Shown: positions 40,363-53,734, counted from the first letter of the stretch. The stretch: 64,000 nt of DNA from Klebsiella ornithinolytica NBRC 105727 = ATCC 31898 (GCF_001598295.1 NZ_BCYR01000004.1:124001-188000), one strand, 5' to 3'. Made by a program: numbers and translations. Notes: generated from the sequence alone by a model not told the origin.

Positions 40363-41502
40363 TCAGGCATCCCTCGGTAACCCTTTCTCAATCACCCGGA
40401 CCAGACGCTGTTTCTTCGGCAACTGCACTTCAATGACGTTGGCATTACGTTTCTCAATTTGTTGCGCGACCGCCCACTCAATGTGTTCATCGAGTAGTGG
40501 GTGCTCACCTCGGCGACTTTCCAGTGCCATCAGATGCGCTTCATCCCAGGGCGCATTGCCCAATGCAACGGCAATATTCCGTAGCCAGCGCAGATGGCCA
40601 ATCCGGCGAATGGCAGAACCCTCTGTCACCTTCAGAAAATGCGCTTCGCTCCAGGCAAACAGTTCTATCAGCGGCGGCGCATGCAGCGCTTTGCGAGGGC
40701 TGAAATCCGTTTCGTCCGTTAACTGCGAGAAGCGGTTCCACGGGCAAATCAGCTGGCAGTCATCGCAGCCGTAGATGCGGTTGCCGATAAGCGGGCGAAA
40801 CGCCTCGGGAATGGCGCCTTCCAGCTCAATGGTCAGATAAGAGATACAGCGACGGGCATCCACGGTATAGGGTTCGACGATCGCGCCGGTGGGGCAGATA
40901 GTCATGCAGGCCACGCAACGGCCGCACTCTTCCGTCACCGGGCTGTCGATAGGGAGCGGAATATCAACGAGCAGTTCGCCGAGAAAAAAGAACGATCCGG
41001 CATCGCGGTTGAGAATAAGCGAGTGCTTGCCGGTCCAGCCAAGCCCGGCTTTTTCCGCCAAAGGGCGCTCCAGAATGGGCGCAGAATCGACAAACGGTCT
41101 AAAATTGAGCGAAGCACACTGTTCCTGAATCATCTCTCCGAGTTTTTTCAGGCGGTTACGCAATAGCTTATGATAATCACGCCCGAGGGCGTAGCGGCTG
41201 ACGTAACCCAGCGAGGGATCTTTCAGGGTGCGGGCAAAAGCGGCGTTGGCGGGAAGATAGTTCATCCGCACGCTGATCACGCGTAACGTACCGGGCTGAA
41301 GCTCATGGGGACGGGCGCGCATCATTCCGTGACGCGCCATCCATTCCATCTCGCCGTGGTATTGTTTATCCAGCCATGCCTGCAGTTTAGGTTCGCTGGC
41401 GCTGAGATCGGTATCGGTAATCCCGACCTGCTGGAACCCCAGTTCAGTGCCCCACTGCTTGATTTGCTGCGCTAACTTATTGAGATCGAGGGGCTGAGAC
41501 AT
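40363..41502 (-). CDS. queG: QueG, epoxyqueuosine reductase
   Basis: QueG catalyses the last step of queuosine synthesis, reducing epoxyqueuosine in tRNA with cobalamin and two [4Fe-4S] clusters. The 379 residues start [18 protein letters not shown] and carry the cluster cysteines in CGRCVACMTICPTGAI and CDDCQLICPWN. Length equals E. coli. The ATG at 41502 overlaps the divergent nnr start by two bases; the frame upstream of it runs through nnr. Confidence 0.96.
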   Translation of the reverse strand: MSQPLDLNKLAQQIKQWGTELGFQQVGITDTDLSASEPKLQAWLDKQYHGEMEWMARHGMMRARPHELQPGTLRVISVRMNYLPANAAFARTLKDPSLGYVSRYALGRDYHKLLRNRLKKLGEMIQEQCASLNFRPFVDSAPILERPLAEKAGLGWTGKHSLILNRDAGSFFFLGELLVDIPLPIDSPVTEECGRCVACMTICPTGAIVEPYTVDARRCISYLTIELEGAIPEAFRPLIGNRIYGCDDCQLICPWNRFSQLTDETDFSPRKALHAPPLIELFAWSEAHFLKVTEGSAIRRIGHLRWLRNIAVALGNAPWDEAHLMALESRRGEHPLLDEHIEWAVAQQIEKRNANVIEVQLPKKQRLVRVIEKGLPRDA

Positions 41503-43051
41503 GATGGACCATACGATGACGAAAAACCCTGTGAGTATACCACACTTCATCTGGCCTGCAGATGCGCTGCGGCGCGCGGAAAAAGCGGCGGCGGACAGTC
41601 TGGGGCTGACGCTGTTTGAGCTGATGATGCGGGCCGGGGAAGCGGCTTTTCAGCGGGCGCGAGCCGACTACCCTGCCAGCAAACACTGGCTGATCCTCTG
41701 TGGTCATGGCAATAACGGTGGTGATGGCTACGTGGTGGCGCGCCTGGCGCAGGCCGACGGCATCGCGGTCACGCTGCTGGCCCTCGAGAGCGAGAAACCG
41801 CTGCCGGAAGAAGCCAGCGCCGCCCGTGATGCGTGGCTGAACGCCGGTGGAACCATCCACGCCGCAGATATTCCCTGGCCACAGGATATTTCTCTCATTA
41901 TCGACGGGCTTCTTGGCACCGGGCTGCATAGCGCTCCGCGGGAGAACATCGCGACCTTAATCCAGCGAGCGAATGCGCATCCTGCGCCGGTTGTGGCGCT
42001 GGATATCCCCTCGGGACTCAATGCGCAAACCGGGACCACCCCCGGGGCGGTGATAGATGCGGCCTGCACGATCACCTTTATTGGCCTCAAGCCCGGGCTG
42101 CTGACGGGCAAAGCCCGGGATGTGGTTGGCCGTCTGCACTACCACGCGCTGGGACTCGAAAGCTGGTTGGCTGCGCAGACGGTGCCGCTGCGGCGATTCG
42201 ATGCGTCACAGCTGGCCGACTGGCTCCCGCCAAGACGTCCGACGTCGCATAAAGGCGATCACGGGAAGCTGGTGATTATCGGTGGCGATCGCGGTACCGC
42301 TGGCGCTATCCGCATGGCCGGTGAAGCGGCGTTACGGGCGGGGGCGGGTTTGGTGCGAGTGCTCACTCACAAAGAAAACATTGCCCCTGTCGTCGCCGCC
42401 AGGCCTGAATTAATGGTCCACGAGCTGACCACGCAAAGTATTGATGACAGCCTGCAATGGGCCGATGTGGTGGCGATTGGCCCCGGCCTTGGGCAAAACG
42501 AATGGGGAGCCCAGGCCCTGCGCCAGGTGTGGGATTGCCGCAAGCCGATGGTATGGGATGCGGATGCGTTGAACCTGCTGGCAATCAATCCCGATAAACG
42601 TCACAATCGTGTGTTGACGCCGCACCCCGGTGAAGCCGCCCGTATGCTGAACTGTAACGTAGCAGAAATTGAAAGCGATCGCTTACTTTCTGCGCAACGT
42701 CTGGTAAAACGTTACGGAGGCGTGGTGGTGCTGAAAGGCGCGGGCACGGTGGTGGCCAGCGAAGCAGGCGAGATGGCTATTATCGATGCCGGCAACGCCG
42801 GGATGGCCAGCGGCGGAATGGGCGATGTACTGACCGGTATTATCGCCGCACTGTCAGGACAACGGCTGACGCCGTATGATGCTGCCTGCGCCGGCTGCGT
42901 GGCGCATGGCGAAGCCGCTGACCGACTGGCTGCCCGCTATGGCAGCCGCGGGATGCTGGCGACCGATCTCTTTTCCACGCTCAGGCGTGTTGTTAACCCG
43001 GATGTGATTGACCTGAACCATGATGAACCGAGTGATTCCTTTAGCCGATGA
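41501..43051 (+). CDS. nnr: Nnr, bifunctional NAD(P)HX epimerase and dehydratase
   Basis: Nnr repairs hydrated NADH and NADPH. The 516 residues contain an N-terminal YjeF_N epimerase domain (about 20-215; [29 protein letters not shown]) and a C-terminal ADP-dependent dehydratase domain of the ribokinase fold (about 235-505; [35 protein letters not shown]). The ATG at 41501 gives the E. coli-type start. The 3' end overlaps tsaE by 32 bp, first of the long tsaE-amiB-mutL-miaA-hfq series. Confidence 0.96.
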   Translation: MMDHTMTKNPVSIPHFIWPADALRRAEKAAADSLGLTLFELMMRAGEAAFQRARADYPASKHWLILCGHGNNGGDGYVVARLAQADGIAVTLLALESEKPLPEEASAARDAWLNAGGTIHAADIPWPQDISLIIDGLLGTGLHSAPRENIATLIQRANAHPAPVVALDIPSGLNAQTGTTPGAVIDAACTITFIGLKPGLLTGKARDVVGRLHYHALGLESWLAAQTVPLRRFDASQLADWLPPRRPTSHKGDHGKLVIIGGDRGTAGAIRMAGEAALRAGAGLVRVLTHKENIAPVVAARPELMVHELTTQSIDDSLQWADVVAIGPGLGQNEWGAQALRQVWDCRKPMVWDADALNLLAINPDKRHNRVLTPHPGEAARMLNCNVAEIESDRLLSAQRLVKRYGGVVVLKGAGTVVASEAGEMAIIDAGNAGMASGGMGDVLTGIIAALSGQRLTPYDAACAGCVAHGEAADRLAARYGSRGMLATDLFSTLRRVVNPDVIDLNHDEPSDSFSR

Positions 43052-43478
43052 GCAGGCAACTTTAGACCTTGGTGACCGTATTGCGCAGGCCTGTACTGGC
43101 GCGACGGTTATCTATCTGTATGGCGATTTAGGGGCGGGGAAAACGACCTTCAGCCGCGGCTTTTTACACGCGCTCGGCCATCGCGGGAATGTCAAAAGCC
43201 CGACCTATACGCTGGTGGAGCCCTACACGCTCGACAATCTGATGGTGTACCACTTTGACCTGTATCGTCTGGCGGACCCTGAAGAACTCGAATTTATGGG
43301 GATCCGTGATTATTTTGCTAACGATGCCATCTGCCTGGTGGAGTGGCCCCAACAAGGTGCGGGTGTATTGCCTGAGCCGGATGTCGAAATCCATCTTGCC
43401 TATCAGGCACAAGGGCGTGAGGCGCGCGTAACGGCGGTCTCTGCATTGGGTGAGTCTATATTGACGCGTTTAGCCTGA
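43020..43478 (+). CDS. tsaE: TsaE, ATPase for tRNA threonylcarbamoyl-adenosine synthesis
   Basis: TsaE acts with TsaB and TsaD to form t6A37 in ANN-decoding tRNAs and is essential in E. coli. The 152 residues have the P-loop GDLGAGKTT (about 35-43), the [10 protein letters not shown] switch and [12 protein letters not shown]. It begins inside the end of nnr and is followed by amiB after eleven bases. Confidence 0.97.
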   Translation: MMNRVIPLADEQATLDLGDRIAQACTGATVIYLYGDLGAGKTTFSRGFLHALGHRGNVKSPTYTLVEPYTLDNLMVYHFDLYRLADPEELEFMGIRDYFANDAICLVEWPQQGAGVLPEPDVEIHLAYQAQGREARVTAVSALGESILTRLA

Positions 43479-43489
43479 AGGATAACGGG

Positions 43490-44824
43490 ATGATCTATCG
43501 CATAACCAGTTGGCTGGCCGCGACGCTGATGCTGTTTAGCATTCAGGCCACTGCGGCAAGTTTATCCGATATCCAGGTCGCAAATGGAGATCAGCAGGCC
43601 CGTATTACGATTAGCTTTATCGGCGATCCAGAATATTCGTTCAGTCCACAGGGCAAGCGTACCGTGGCGCTGGATATTAAGCAGAGCGGTGTGCTTCAGG
43701 GGCTACCGCTGCAGTTTAGCGGCAACAACCTGGTGAAAAGCATTCGGGCGGGAACGCCGCAGGATACTCAGACTCTGCGCCTGCTGGTGGACCTGACGGA
43801 AGATGGTAAAACCCGCGCGGTGAAGCAGCAGAATGGCTCAAACTACACCGTGGTTTTCACGATTAATGCCGATGCGCCGCCTCCGCCACCTCCGCCGCCG
43901 CCGGTAGTAGCTAAACGGGTCGAAGCCCCGCTGCAGCCTGTACGCCCGGCCGAGCCCGCACGGAATCCGTTCAAATCGTCGGGCAGCGAGCGACAAACGG
44001 CGATGACCAGCAGCCAGAGCGTGACGCGCCCGGTGAGCCGTGCGGTGGCGTCGGATGATAAGGTGATTATCGCCATTGATGCCGGTCACGGTGGGCAGGA
44101 TCCCGGTGCGATTGGACCGAACGGCACCAAAGAGAAGAATGTCACGATTGCTATTGCCCGCAAACTGCGCGCGCTGTTAAATGCCGATCCACTCTTTAAG
44201 CCCGTATTGACCCGCGATGGGGATTACTTTATTTCGGTGATGGGGCGTTCGGACGTGGCGCGTAAGCAGAACGCTAACTTCCTGGTATCCATTCATGCCG
44301 ATGCGGCACCGAATCGCGATGCTACCGGCGCGTCGGTATGGGTGCTCTCCAACCGTCGCGCGAACAGCGAGATGGCCGGCTGGCTCGAGCAGCATGAGAA
44401 GCAGTCTGAACTGCTTGGCGGGGCGGGCGATGTGCTGGCGAACAGCCAGTCCGATCCCTACCTCAGCCAGGCGGTACTGGATTTACAGTTCGGCCATTCC
44501 CAGCGCGTTGGCTATGATGTGGCAACCAACGTATTAAGCCAGCTGCAGCGGGTAGGCGATCTGCATAAACGCCGTCCTGAGCATGCCAGCCTTGGCGTAT
44601 TGCGCTCGCCGGATATCCCGTCGATCCTGGTGGAAACCGGTTTTATCAGCAACACCGGGGAAGAGCGCCTGTTGGGCAGCGACAATTATCAGCAGCAGAT
44701 TGCCGAAGCCATTTATAACGGCCTGCGTAACTACTTTATGCAACATCCGCTTCAGTCGGCACCGCGCGGAGAGACAGCCCAAACCGCCAGCGCCACTTCG
44801 CCTGGCAGGACGTTGATCAATTAA
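43490..44824 (+). CDS. amiB: AmiB, N-acetylmuramoyl-L-alanine amidase
   Basis: AmiB splits septal peptidoglycan during cell separation under EnvC control. The 444 residues have a signal peptide (about 1-22), an AMIN domain for septal targeting (about 25-125), a Pro-rich linker with a run of eight or so prolines, and a zinc Amidase_3 domain (about 190-415) with [13 protein letters not shown] and SIHADA. The length is one residue short of E. coli. Confidence 0.96.
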   Translation: MIYRITSWLAATLMLFSIQATAASLSDIQVANGDQQARITISFIGDPEYSFSPQGKRTVALDIKQSGVLQGLPLQFSGNNLVKSIRAGTPQDTQTLRLLVDLTEDGKTRAVKQQNGSNYTVVFTINADAPPPPPPPPPVVAKRVEAPLQPVRPAEPARNPFKSSGSERQTAMTSSQSVTRPVSRAVASDDKVIIAIDAGHGGQDPGAIGPNGTKEKNVTIAIARKLRALLNADPLFKPVLTRDGDYFISVMGRSDVARKQNANFLVSIHADAAPNRDATGASVWVLSNRRANSEMAGWLEQHEKQSELLGGAGDVLANSQSDPYLSQAVLDLQFGHSQRVGYDVATNVLSQLQRVGDLHKRRPEHASLGVLRSPDIPSILVETGFISNTGEERLLGSDNYQQQIAEAIYNGLRNYFMQHPLQSAPRGETAQTASATSPGRTLIN

Positions 44825-44834
44825 GGAGTCAGTC

Positions 44835-46700
44835 ATGCCGATTCAGGTTCTACCGCCGCAGCTCGCCAACCAGATTGCCGCAGGTGAGGTGGTGGAACGT
44901 CCGGCGTCGGTGGTGAAGGAGCTGGTCGAAAACAGTCTCGACGCTGGCGCGACGCGCATTGATATTGATATTGAGCGCGGTGGCGCAAAGCTTATCCGCA
45001 TTCGCGATAACGGCTGCGGGATCAAAAAGGACGAGCTGGCGCTGGCGCTGGCCCGTCATGCCACCAGTAAAATTGCCACGCTCGATGACCTGGAAGCGAT
45101 TATCAGCCTCGGTTTTCGCGGCGAGGCGCTGGCCAGCATCAGCTCGGTTGCCCGACTGACGCTGACTTCCCGCACAGCGGAGCAGCAGGAGGCCTGGCAG
45201 GCCTACGCCGAGGGGCGCGATCAGGAGGTGACCGTCAAACCGGCGGCGCATCCGGTTGGTACCACGCTGGAAGTGCTGGATCTGTTTTACAATACCCCGG
45301 CGCGACGCAAGTTTATGCGCACCGAAAAGACCGAGTTTGGTCACATCGATGAAATTGTCAGACGCATTGCGCTGGCGCGTTTTGACGTCACCATTAACCT
45401 CAGCCATAACGGCAAAGCGGTGCGCCAGTATCGTGCGGTGCCTGAGGGCGGCCAGCGCGAACGGCGGCTGGGCGCGATCTGCGGCATGCCGTTTCTCGAA
45501 CATGCCCTGGCGATCGAGTGGCAGCATGGCGATCTGACTCTGCGCGGCTGGGTGGCCGATCCTTTACATACCAACCCGACGCTGGCGGAAATTCAGTATT
45601 GCTACGTCAATGGCCGCATGATGCGCGATCGTTTAATCAATCATGCGATTCGTCAGGCCTGCGAAGATAAGCTGGGGGCCGACCAGCAGCCGGCATTTGT
45701 GCTTTACCTGGAGATCGATCCGCACCAGGTGGATGTTAACGTCCACCCGGCGAAGCATGAAGTCCGTTTCCACCAGTCGCGTCTGGTGCATGATTTTATC
45801 TATCAGGGCGTATTGAGCGTGCTCCAGCAGCAGCTTAACGCCCCGCTGGCAGAAGAACACGAAGCTGAGCCGGTGCGCCCGACGGTCCCGGAAAACCGGG
45901 TGGCGGCGGGCGGCAACCACTTTGCCCAGCCGGCGGCGGCTCGTGAGCCCGCCGCACCACGCTATAGCAGCGAGGCGCCGCGCCCGTCGCCGGGAGCCGC
46001 GGCTGCGGGCGCAGCCAGCTGGCCGCATGCGCAGCCCGGCTATCAGAAACAGCAGGGGGCGCTCTATCGCCAGCTGCTGGAAACACCGGCGGTGGAACGC
46101 AAAAGCAGCGCGCCGGCGCCTGCAGCGGACGGCCTCTCCGGGCACAGCCAAAGCTTTGGCCGCGTACTGACTATCGTGGCTGGTGATTGCGCCCTGCTGG
46201 AGCGAGACGGCAAGCTGGCGCTGCTGTCGTTGCCGGTTGCTGAACGCTGGCTACGGCAGGCGCAGCTGACGCCGGAGGTTGAGCCGGTGTGCGCTCAGCC
46301 GCTGCTGATCCCGCTGCGGCTGAAAGCGTCCGCCGCGGAGAAAGCGGCGCTGGATAAAGCGCAGTCGGCGCTGGCGTTACTGGGTATCGATCTGCAGTCT
46401 GACGCGCAACATTTGACGGTTCGCGCCGTGCCTTTACCCTTAAGACAACAAAATTTACAAATCTTGATTCCTGAACTGATAGGCTACCTGGCGCAGCAAA
46501 AGGCATTCGACGTCGGCAACATCGCGCAGTGGATTGCGCGTAATCTGGCGAGCGAACATGCGCAGTGGAATATGGCGCAGGCGATTACCGTGCTGGCCGA
46601 CGTTGAACGTTTGTGCCCGCAGCTGGTAAAAGCGCCGCCGGGTGGTCTGTTACAACCTGTTGATTTACATTCGGCGATGACTGCCCTGAAAGATGAGTGA
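44835..46700 (+). CDS. mutL: MutL, DNA mismatch repair protein
   Basis: MutL couples MutS mismatch recognition to MutH and UvrD. The 621 residues have the GHKL ATPase motifs [19 protein letters not shown] and [12 protein letters not shown], then a linker (about 340-430) that is rich in Ala and Pro and slightly longer than in E. coli, and the C-terminal dimerisation domain. The start lies ten bases after amiB; the end overlaps miaA by eight bases. Confidence 0.97.
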   Translation: MPIQVLPPQLANQIAAGEVVERPASVVKELVENSLDAGATRIDIDIERGGAKLIRIRDNGCGIKKDELALALARHATSKIATLDDLEAIISLGFRGEALASISSVARLTLTSRTAEQQEAWQAYAEGRDQEVTVKPAAHPVGTTLEVLDLFYNTPARRKFMRTEKTEFGHIDEIVRRIALARFDVTINLSHNGKAVRQYRAVPEGGQRERRLGAICGMPFLEHALAIEWQHGDLTLRGWVADPLHTNPTLAEIQYCYVNGRMMRDRLINHAIRQACEDKLGADQQPAFVLYLEIDPHQVDVNVHPAKHEVRFHQSRLVHDFIYQGVLSVLQQQLNAPLAEEHEAEPVRPTVPENRVAAGGNHFAQPAAAREPAAPRYSSEAPRPSPGAAAAGAASWPHAQPGYQKQQGALYRQLLETPAVERKSSAPAPAADGLSGHSQSFGRVLTIVAGDCALLERDGKLALLSLPVAERWLRQAQLTPEVEPVCAQPLLIPLRLKASAAEKAALDKAQSALALLGIDLQSDAQHLTVRAVPLPLRQQNLQILIPELIGYLAQQKAFDVGNIAQWIARNLASEHAQWNMAQAITVLADVERLCPQLVKAPPGGLLQPVDLHSAMTALKDE

Positions 46701-47643
46701 TACCACCACGGCGAGCCTGCCTAAGGCAATATTTTTAATGGGCCCGACGGCCTCCGGTAAAACCGCCTTAGCGATTGCTTTGCGTAAAATTTTACCGGTA
46801 GAGTTGATTAGTGTTGATTCCGCCCTTATCTATCGAGGAATGGACATTGGCACTGCCAAGCCAGATGCCGCGGAGCTGAGCGCTGCGCCGCATCGGCTGC
46901 TGGATATTCGCGATCCGGCAGAGGCTTATTCCGCGGCGGATTTTCGCCGCGATGCGCTGGCTGAAATGGCGGAGATCGTCGCAGCCGGGCGTATTCCGCT
47001 ACTGGTTGGCGGAACAATGTTGTATTTCAAAGCGTTGCTGGAAGGATTGTCGCCGTTACCGTCGGCGGATCCACAGGTCAGGGCTAAAATTGAGCAGCAG
47101 GCAGCAGAGCAGGGGTGGCACGCGTTGCACCGGCAGCTACAGGAGATCGATCCCGTTGCCGCCGCGCGTATTCATCCAAATGATCCGCAAAGACTTTCCC
47201 GGGCACTGGAAGTTTTTTTCATTTCGGGTAAAACTTTAACGGAACTGACGCAAACGTCAGGAGACGCTCTGCCGTACCAGGTGCATCAGTTCGCCATCGC
47301 CCCGGCGAGCCGTGAACTGCTCCATCAACGCATAGAGCAGCGTTTTCATCAGATGTTAGCTTCGGGTTTTGAAGCAGAAGTACGGGCGCTTTTTGCCCGC
47401 GGAGATTTGCATACGGATATGCCTTCCATTCGTTGTGTCGGATACCGCCAGATGTGGTCATATCTTGATGGCGAGATCCCGTATGATGAAATGGTTTATC
47501 GAGGTGTTTGCGCCACGAGACAGTTAGCGAAACGTCAGATGACCTGGTTACGTGGCTGGGAAGATATTCACTGGTTAGATAGTGAACATCCTGAACAGGC
47601 GCTCAACAAAGTATTACAGGTAGTTGGTGCGAGCCAGGACTGA
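46693..47643 (+). CDS. miaA: MiaA, tRNA dimethylallyltransferase
   Basis: MiaA adds the isopentenyl group to A37 of UNN-decoding tRNAs. The 316 residues contain the P-loop GPTASGKT at 17-24, the [16 protein letters not shown] substrate motif and [14 protein letters not shown]. It overlaps mutL and precedes hfq by 92 bp, the standard order; promoters inside mutL and miaA serve hfq in E. coli. Confidence 0.97.
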   Translation: MSDTTTASLPKAIFLMGPTASGKTALAIALRKILPVELISVDSALIYRGMDIGTAKPDAAELSAAPHRLLDIRDPAEAYSAADFRRDALAEMAEIVAAGRIPLLVGGTMLYFKALLEGLSPLPSADPQVRAKIEQQAAEQGWHALHRQLQEIDPVAAARIHPNDPQRLSRALEVFFISGKTLTELTQTSGDALPYQVHQFAIAPASRELLHQRIEQRFHQMLASGFEAEVRALFARGDLHTDMPSIRCVGYRQMWSYLDGEIPYDEMVYRGVCATRQLAKRQMTWLRGWEDIHWLDSEHPEQALNKVLQVVGASQD

Positions 47644-47723
47644 ACGTGTACAATTAAACGGTATCGTGCGTAATTTTTTTTAAGAATCGTAAGGTTCTGA
47701 GTACAAAACAAGCATACATATAA

Positions 47724-48044
<321 letters not shown>

Positions 48045-48298
48045 GGTTGATGCTGTTTTTCCATGCCGGGGAGCCAGGTTTATTCGATGCGTTTCAGGTT
48101 GCAGAAAGGCGGCGCGTAGTGACTCCCCAGCCATTTGCGTAAGTAGATGACTGGGGTGAATAACAAATTTGCCAGGGGCAGATTTGAACGACGCGTGTGG
48201 CGGCCCGGCCAGAGTCGGGCAAGAAAGCCAACGTCCATGCGGCCTGAAAGACAACGGGTAACTGTGTTCCCCGCTGGTATTTTATAAGGGGTTTACGC

Positions 48299-49579
48299 TT
48301 GTTTGACCGTTATGATGCCGGTGAGCAGGCGGTGCTGGTACACATCTATTTTTCGCAAGACAAAGATATGGAAGACCTTCAGGAGTTTGAATCCCTGGTC
48401 TCCTCTGCCGGTGTCGAAGCAATGCAGGTGATTACCGGTAGCCGTAAAGCACCGCACCCAAAATATTTTGTTGGTGAAGGTAAGGCTGTCGAAATTGCGG
48501 AAGCCGTAAAAGCGACCGGCGCGTCAGTCGTGCTGTTCGATCATGCCCTGAGCCCGGCTCAGGAACGAAATCTGGAACGCTTATGCGAATGCCGGGTTAT
48601 CGATCGCACAGGTCTTATCTTAGATATTTTTGCCCAGCGCGCGCGTACCCATGAAGGGAAACTGCAGGTTGAGCTGGCACAGCTGCGCCATATGGCCACG
48701 CGCCTGGTTCGCGGCTGGACCCACCTTGAAAGACAGAAAGGCGGGATTGGTTTGCGCGGCCCGGGTGAAACCCAGCTCGAAACTGACCGTCGACTCCTGC
48801 GCAATCGGATAATGCAGATCCTGTCGCGACTGGAGAAAGTGTCAAAACAGCGTGAGCAAGGACGGCGGTCACGAGCCAAAGCCGATATTCCAACCGTCTC
48901 GCTGGTGGGGTACACCAACGCCGGAAAATCAACGCTGTTTAACCAGATAACGGAAGCCGAGGTCTACGCTGCGAACCAGCTGTTCGCGACGCTGGATCCG
49001 ACGCTGCGCCGCATTGATGTTACCGATGTCGGCGAGACCGTGCTTGCGGATACCGTGGGCTTTATTCGCCATCTGCCGCACGACCTGGTCGCGGCGTTTA
49101 AAGCCACTTTGCAGGAGACGCGTCAGGCGACGCTGCTGCTGCACGTGATTGATGCAGCCGATGTTCGGGTGCAGGAAAACATTGATGCAGTCAATACGGT
49201 CCTCGCGGAAATTGAGGCCGATGAGATCCCGATGCTGCTGGTGATGAACAAAATCGACATGCTGGATGATTTTGAACCGCGTATCGATAGAGATGAAGAG
49301 AATAAACCGATTCGGGTCTGGCTCTCCGCCCAGACCGGGGTTGGCGTACCACTGCTTTTTCAGGCTTTGACGGAACGGCTTTCCGGTGAAGTAGCGCAGC
49401 ACACGTTGCGTTTACCGCCACAGGAAGGGCGACTGAGAAGTCGGTTCTATCAGCTTCAGGCGATAGAAAAAGAGTGGCTGGAGGATGACGGCAGCGTGGG
49501 TCTGCAGGTGCGCATGCCGATCGTTGACTGGCGTCGCCTCTGTAAACAAGAGCCAGCGCTGGTTGATTACGTGATTTGA
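48299..49579 (+). CDS. hflX: HflX, ribosome-splitting GTPase
   Basis: HflX splits 70S ribosomes during heat stress. The 426 residues equal the E. coli protein: an N-terminal HflX domain with the helical [21 protein letters not shown] segment, then a GTPase domain with GYTNAGKST (about 204-212), DTVGF and NKID. I use TTG at 48299 because AAGGGG lies seven bases upstream and the sequence from [10 protein letters not shown] matches the family. The 254-bp gap from hfq holds no gene. Confidence 0.96.
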   Translation: MFDRYDAGEQAVLVHIYFSQDKDMEDLQEFESLVSSAGVEAMQVITGSRKAPHPKYFVGEGKAVEIAEAVKATGASVVLFDHALSPAQERNLERLCECRVIDRTGLILDIFAQRARTHEGKLQVELAQLRHMATRLVRGWTHLERQKGGIGLRGPGETQLETDRRLLRNRIMQILSRLEKVSKQREQGRRSRAKADIPTVSLVGYTNAGKSTLFNQITEAEVYAANQLFATLDPTLRRIDVTDVGETVLADTVGFIRHLPHDLVAAFKATLQETRQATLLLHVIDAADVRVQENIDAVNTVLAEIEADEIPMLLVMNKIDMLDDFEPRIDRDEENKPIRVWLSAQTGVGVPLLFQALTERLSGEVAQHTLRLPPQEGRLRSRFYQLQAIEKEWLEDDGSVGLQVRMPIVDWRRLCKQEPALVDYVI

Positions 49580-49644
49580 CCTTGCAGCTTGCCTGAAGAT
49601 ATTAACCCCTGTGGGGATATCAAAAACAAATATGGAGCATATAC

Positions 49645-50901
49645 ATGGCGTGGAATCAGCCCGGTAATAACGGACAGGACCGCGACCCGTGGGGGAGCAG
49701 CAATAACCAAGGCGGCAACTCCGGGGGAAATGGCAATAAAGGTGGTCGCGAGCAGGGGCCGCCCGATCTGGATGATATCTTCCGCAAGTTAAGTAAAAAA
49801 CTTGGCGGTCTCGGTGGCGGCAAAGGGGGCCAGGGGAGCGGTAGCAGCTCTCAGGGACCACGCGGCCCGATGGGCGGACGCATTGTCGGCATCGTGGCGG
49901 CTGCCGCGGTTATTATCTGGGCTGCCAGCGGTTTCTATACCATCAAGGAAGCTGAACGTGGTGTGGTCACTCGCTTTGGTAAATTCAGCCATCTGGTTGA
50001 GCCTGGTCTTAACTGGAAGCCAACCTTTATCGATAACGTTCAGGCCGTTAACGTTGAGTCGGTACGTGAACTGGCGGCTTCTGGCGTCATGCTGACGTCC
50101 GATGAAAACGTCGTGCGCGTTGAGATGAACGTCCAGTATCGTGTGACCGATCCTGAGCGCTACCTGTTTAGCGTGGCCAGCGCGGACGATAGCCTGCGTC
50201 AGGCCACCGACAGCGCCCTGCGCGGCGTGATCGGCAAGTACACGATGGACCGCATTTTGACCGAAGGTCGTACCGTTATTCGTAGCGATACCCAGCGTGA
50301 GCTGGAAGAGACGATTCGTCCGTACAACATGGGGATCACCCTGCTGGACGTCAACTTCCAGACGGCGCGTCCGCCGGAAGAAGTGAAGGCGGCATTTGAT
50401 GATGCAATTGCGGCGCGTGAGAACGAGCAGCAATACATCCGTGAAGCCGAAGCTTATACCAACGAAGTTCAGCCGCGAGCCAATGGTCAGGCGCAGCGTA
50501 TCCTTGAAGAGGCGCGTGCGTACAAAACTCAGACCGTTCTTGAAGCGCAGGGTGAAGTTGCGCGCTTTGCGAAGATTCTGCCTGAGTATAAAGCTGCACC
50601 GGAAATCACCCGTGAACGTCTGTATATCGAAAGCATGGAAAAAGTGCTGAGCCATACCCGTAAAGTGCTGGTGAACGATAAGGGTGGCAATCTGATGGTT
50701 CTGCCTCTGGACCAGATGCTGAAAGGCGCCGGAGCCCCGGCGGCAAAGAGCGGTAGCAGTGGCGCGAGCGATCTGCTGCGTCTGCCGCCTGCATCCAGCT
50801 CAAGCAGTGCCAGCACCACGCCGACCACCACGGACGGCAACATTATGGACCAACGCCGCGCTAACGCGCAGCGTAACGACTACCAGCGTCAGGGGGAATA
50901 A
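49645..50901 (+). CDS. hflK: HflK, FtsH regulator subunit
   Basis: HflK is a SPFH/prohibitin-family protein that forms a large membrane assembly with HflC and encloses FtsH protease. The 418 residues have a Gly/Asn-rich cytoplasmic N-terminus, one membrane helix (about 80-99), a prohibitin domain (about 100-330, including ERGVVTRFGKF) and a Ser/Ala-rich tail. It lies 65 bp after hflX and two bases before hflC. Confidence 0.97.
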   Translation: MAWNQPGNNGQDRDPWGSSNNQGGNSGGNGNKGGREQGPPDLDDIFRKLSKKLGGLGGGKGGQGSGSSSQGPRGPMGGRIVGIVAAAAVIIWAASGFYTIKEAERGVVTRFGKFSHLVEPGLNWKPTFIDNVQAVNVESVRELAASGVMLTSDENVVRVEMNVQYRVTDPERYLFSVASADDSLRQATDSALRGVIGKYTMDRILTEGRTVIRSDTQRELEETIRPYNMGITLLDVNFQTARPPEEVKAAFDDAIAARENEQQYIREAEAYTNEVQPRANGQAQRILEEARAYKTQTVLEAQGEVARFAKILPEYKAAPEITRERLYIESMEKVLSHTRKVLVNDKGGNLMVLPLDQMLKGAGAPAAKSGSSGASDLLRLPPASSSSSASTTPTTTDGNIMDQRRANAQRNDYQRQGE

Positions 50902-50903
50902 CG

Positions 50904-51908
50904 ATGCGTAAATCTGTTATTGCGATAATTGTCATCGTGCTGGTAGTGCTTTACATGTCGATCTTTGTCGTCAAAGAAGGCGAGCGTGGGATTACGCTGC
51001 GCTTTGGTAAAGTTCTCCGCGATAGTGAAAACAAACCGCTGGTCTATTCTCCGGGTCTGCACTTCAAGCTCCCGTTTATTGAATCAGTGAAAACGCTGGA
51101 TGCGCGCATTCAGACCATGGACAACCAGGCCGATCGCTTTGTCACCAAAGAGAAGAAAGACCTGATCGTTGACTCCTACATCAAATGGCGTATCAGCGAC
51201 TTCAGCCGCTACTACCTGGCAACCGGCGGCGGCGACGTCTCCCAGGCCGAAGTACTGCTGAAGCGTAAGTTCTCTGACCGTCTGCGTTCTGAAATTGGTC
51301 GCCTGGACGTGAAGGATATCGTGACCGATTCCCGCGGTCGTCTGACGCTGGAAGTGCGTGATGCGTTGAACTCCGGTTCAGCGGGCACAGAAGACGAAGT
51401 CAGTACGCCGGCGGCCGACGATGCTATCGCTAAAGCGGCGGAGCGCGTATCGGCAGAAACCAACGGTAAGGTGCCGGTTATTAACCCGAACAGTATGGCG
51501 GCGCTGGGTATTGAAGTTGTCGACGTACGCATCAAGCAGATCAACCTGCCGGCTGAAGTGTCCGAAGCGATTTACAACCGTATGCGCGCCGAACGTGAAG
51601 CGGTTGCCCGTCGCCATCGTTCACAGGGCCAGGAAGAGGCTGAGAAGCTGCGCGCAACGGCGGACTATGAAGTCACCAAAACGCTGGCTGAAGCGGAACG
51701 TCAGGGCCGTATCATGCGTGGTGAAGGTGATGCGGATGCCGCGAAGCTGTTTGCCGATGCGTTTAGCCAGGATCCGGGCTTCTATGCCTTTATCCGTAGT
51801 CTGCGCGCCTATGAGAATAGCTTCCAGAGCAATCAGGACGTGATGGTTCTCAGCCCGGACAGCGATTTCTTCCGCTATATGAAATCGCCGGATTCGGTTC
51901 GCAAGTAA
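50904..51908 (+). CDS. hflC: HflC, FtsH regulator subunit
   Basis: The 334-residue partner of HflK has an N-terminal membrane helix (about 3-22) and a SPFH domain (GERGITLRFGKVL) with a helical region rich in Glu/Ala (REAVARRHRSQGQEEAEKLRA). Together they modulate FtsH degradation of membrane proteins and lambda CII. Its start follows the hflK stop by two bases, indicating coupled translation. Confidence 0.97.
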   Translation: MRKSVIAIIVIVLVVLYMSIFVVKEGERGITLRFGKVLRDSENKPLVYSPGLHFKLPFIESVKTLDARIQTMDNQADRFVTKEKKDLIVDSYIKWRISDFSRYYLATGGGDVSQAEVLLKRKFSDRLRSEIGRLDVKDIVTDSRGRLTLEVRDALNSGSAGTEDEVSTPAADDAIAKAAERVSAETNGKVPVINPNSMAALGIEVVDVRIKQINLPAEVSEAIYNRMRAEREAVARRHRSQGQEEAEKLRATADYEVTKTLAEAERQGRIMRGEGDADAAKLFADAFSQDPGFYAFIRSLRAYENSFQSNQDVMVLSPDSDFFRYMKSPDSVRK

Positions 51909-51922
51909 GTTATATTGTGAGT

Positions 51923-51953
51923 AAAAAGGCGCCTTGAGAAAGGCGCCTTTTTT
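51923..51953 (+). terminator. Intrinsic terminator after hflC
   Basis: AAAAAGGCGCC, loop TTGAGAA and GGCGCCTTTTTT, 15 bases after the hflC stop; strong and nearly symmetric. Confidence 0.95.
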
Positions 51954-52126
51954 ATAGGTGCGGGTTTATAAATAACTTGTAACACAATAAGTTATGGGCT
52001 TTTTTGTACGATACCAGTTCATAATGAACGTGAAATACCGGACAATGCCGCAAAAGGTCTGTTTCCGCATTGCTCTCCCGTCGATGCCTCTTGTGGGTGG
52101 GGACGCTTTCTTTCTAAGGGTCAATA

Positions 52127-52324
52127 ATGAACGCAACAATCTGGCTGGCACTGGCGCTGGTTTTAGTACTCGAAGGGCTCGGGCCGCTGCTTTATCCGCG
52201 CGCCTGGCGTCGGATGGTCGCGACAATGAGCCAGCTGCCGGATAATTTATTACGCCGTTTTGGCGGTGGTCTTGTGGTTGCCGGGTTTGTCATCTACTAC
52301 ATGTTGACGAAATCGATGACTTGA
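52127..52324 (+). CDS. yjeT: YjeT, small DUF2065 membrane protein
   Basis: The 65-residue protein has two hydrophobic helices, one at each end, and the conserved LEGLGPLLYPRAWRRMV core. It matches E. coli YjeT. Function is unknown; position between hflC and purA is conserved. The ATG at 52127 follows AAGGGT. Confidence 0.92.
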   Translation: MNATIWLALALVLVLEGLGPLLYPRAWRRMVATMSQLPDNLLRRFGGGLVVAGFVIYYMLTKSMT

Positions 52325-52405
52325 TCAAAAAGTGGTCAGACTTGCCTGGAATTGCCTGCAAAAAGTGCTGTAACTCTGAAAAAGCGATGGTAGAATCCAT
52401 TTTTA

Positions 52406-52421
52406 AGCAAACGGTGATTTT
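52406..52421. promoter_or_regulatory. Possible PurR operator at purA
   Basis: AAGCAAACGGTGATTT agrees with the PurR consensus ACGCAAACGTTTTCGT at about 10 of 16 positions, mainly in the first half, and ends five bases before the purA start. purA is PurR-regulated in E. coli; the match alone is weak. Confidence 0.35.
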
Positions 52422-52423
52422 GA

Positions 52424-53725
<1,302 letters not shown>

Positions 53726-53734
53726 TCATCTCCT

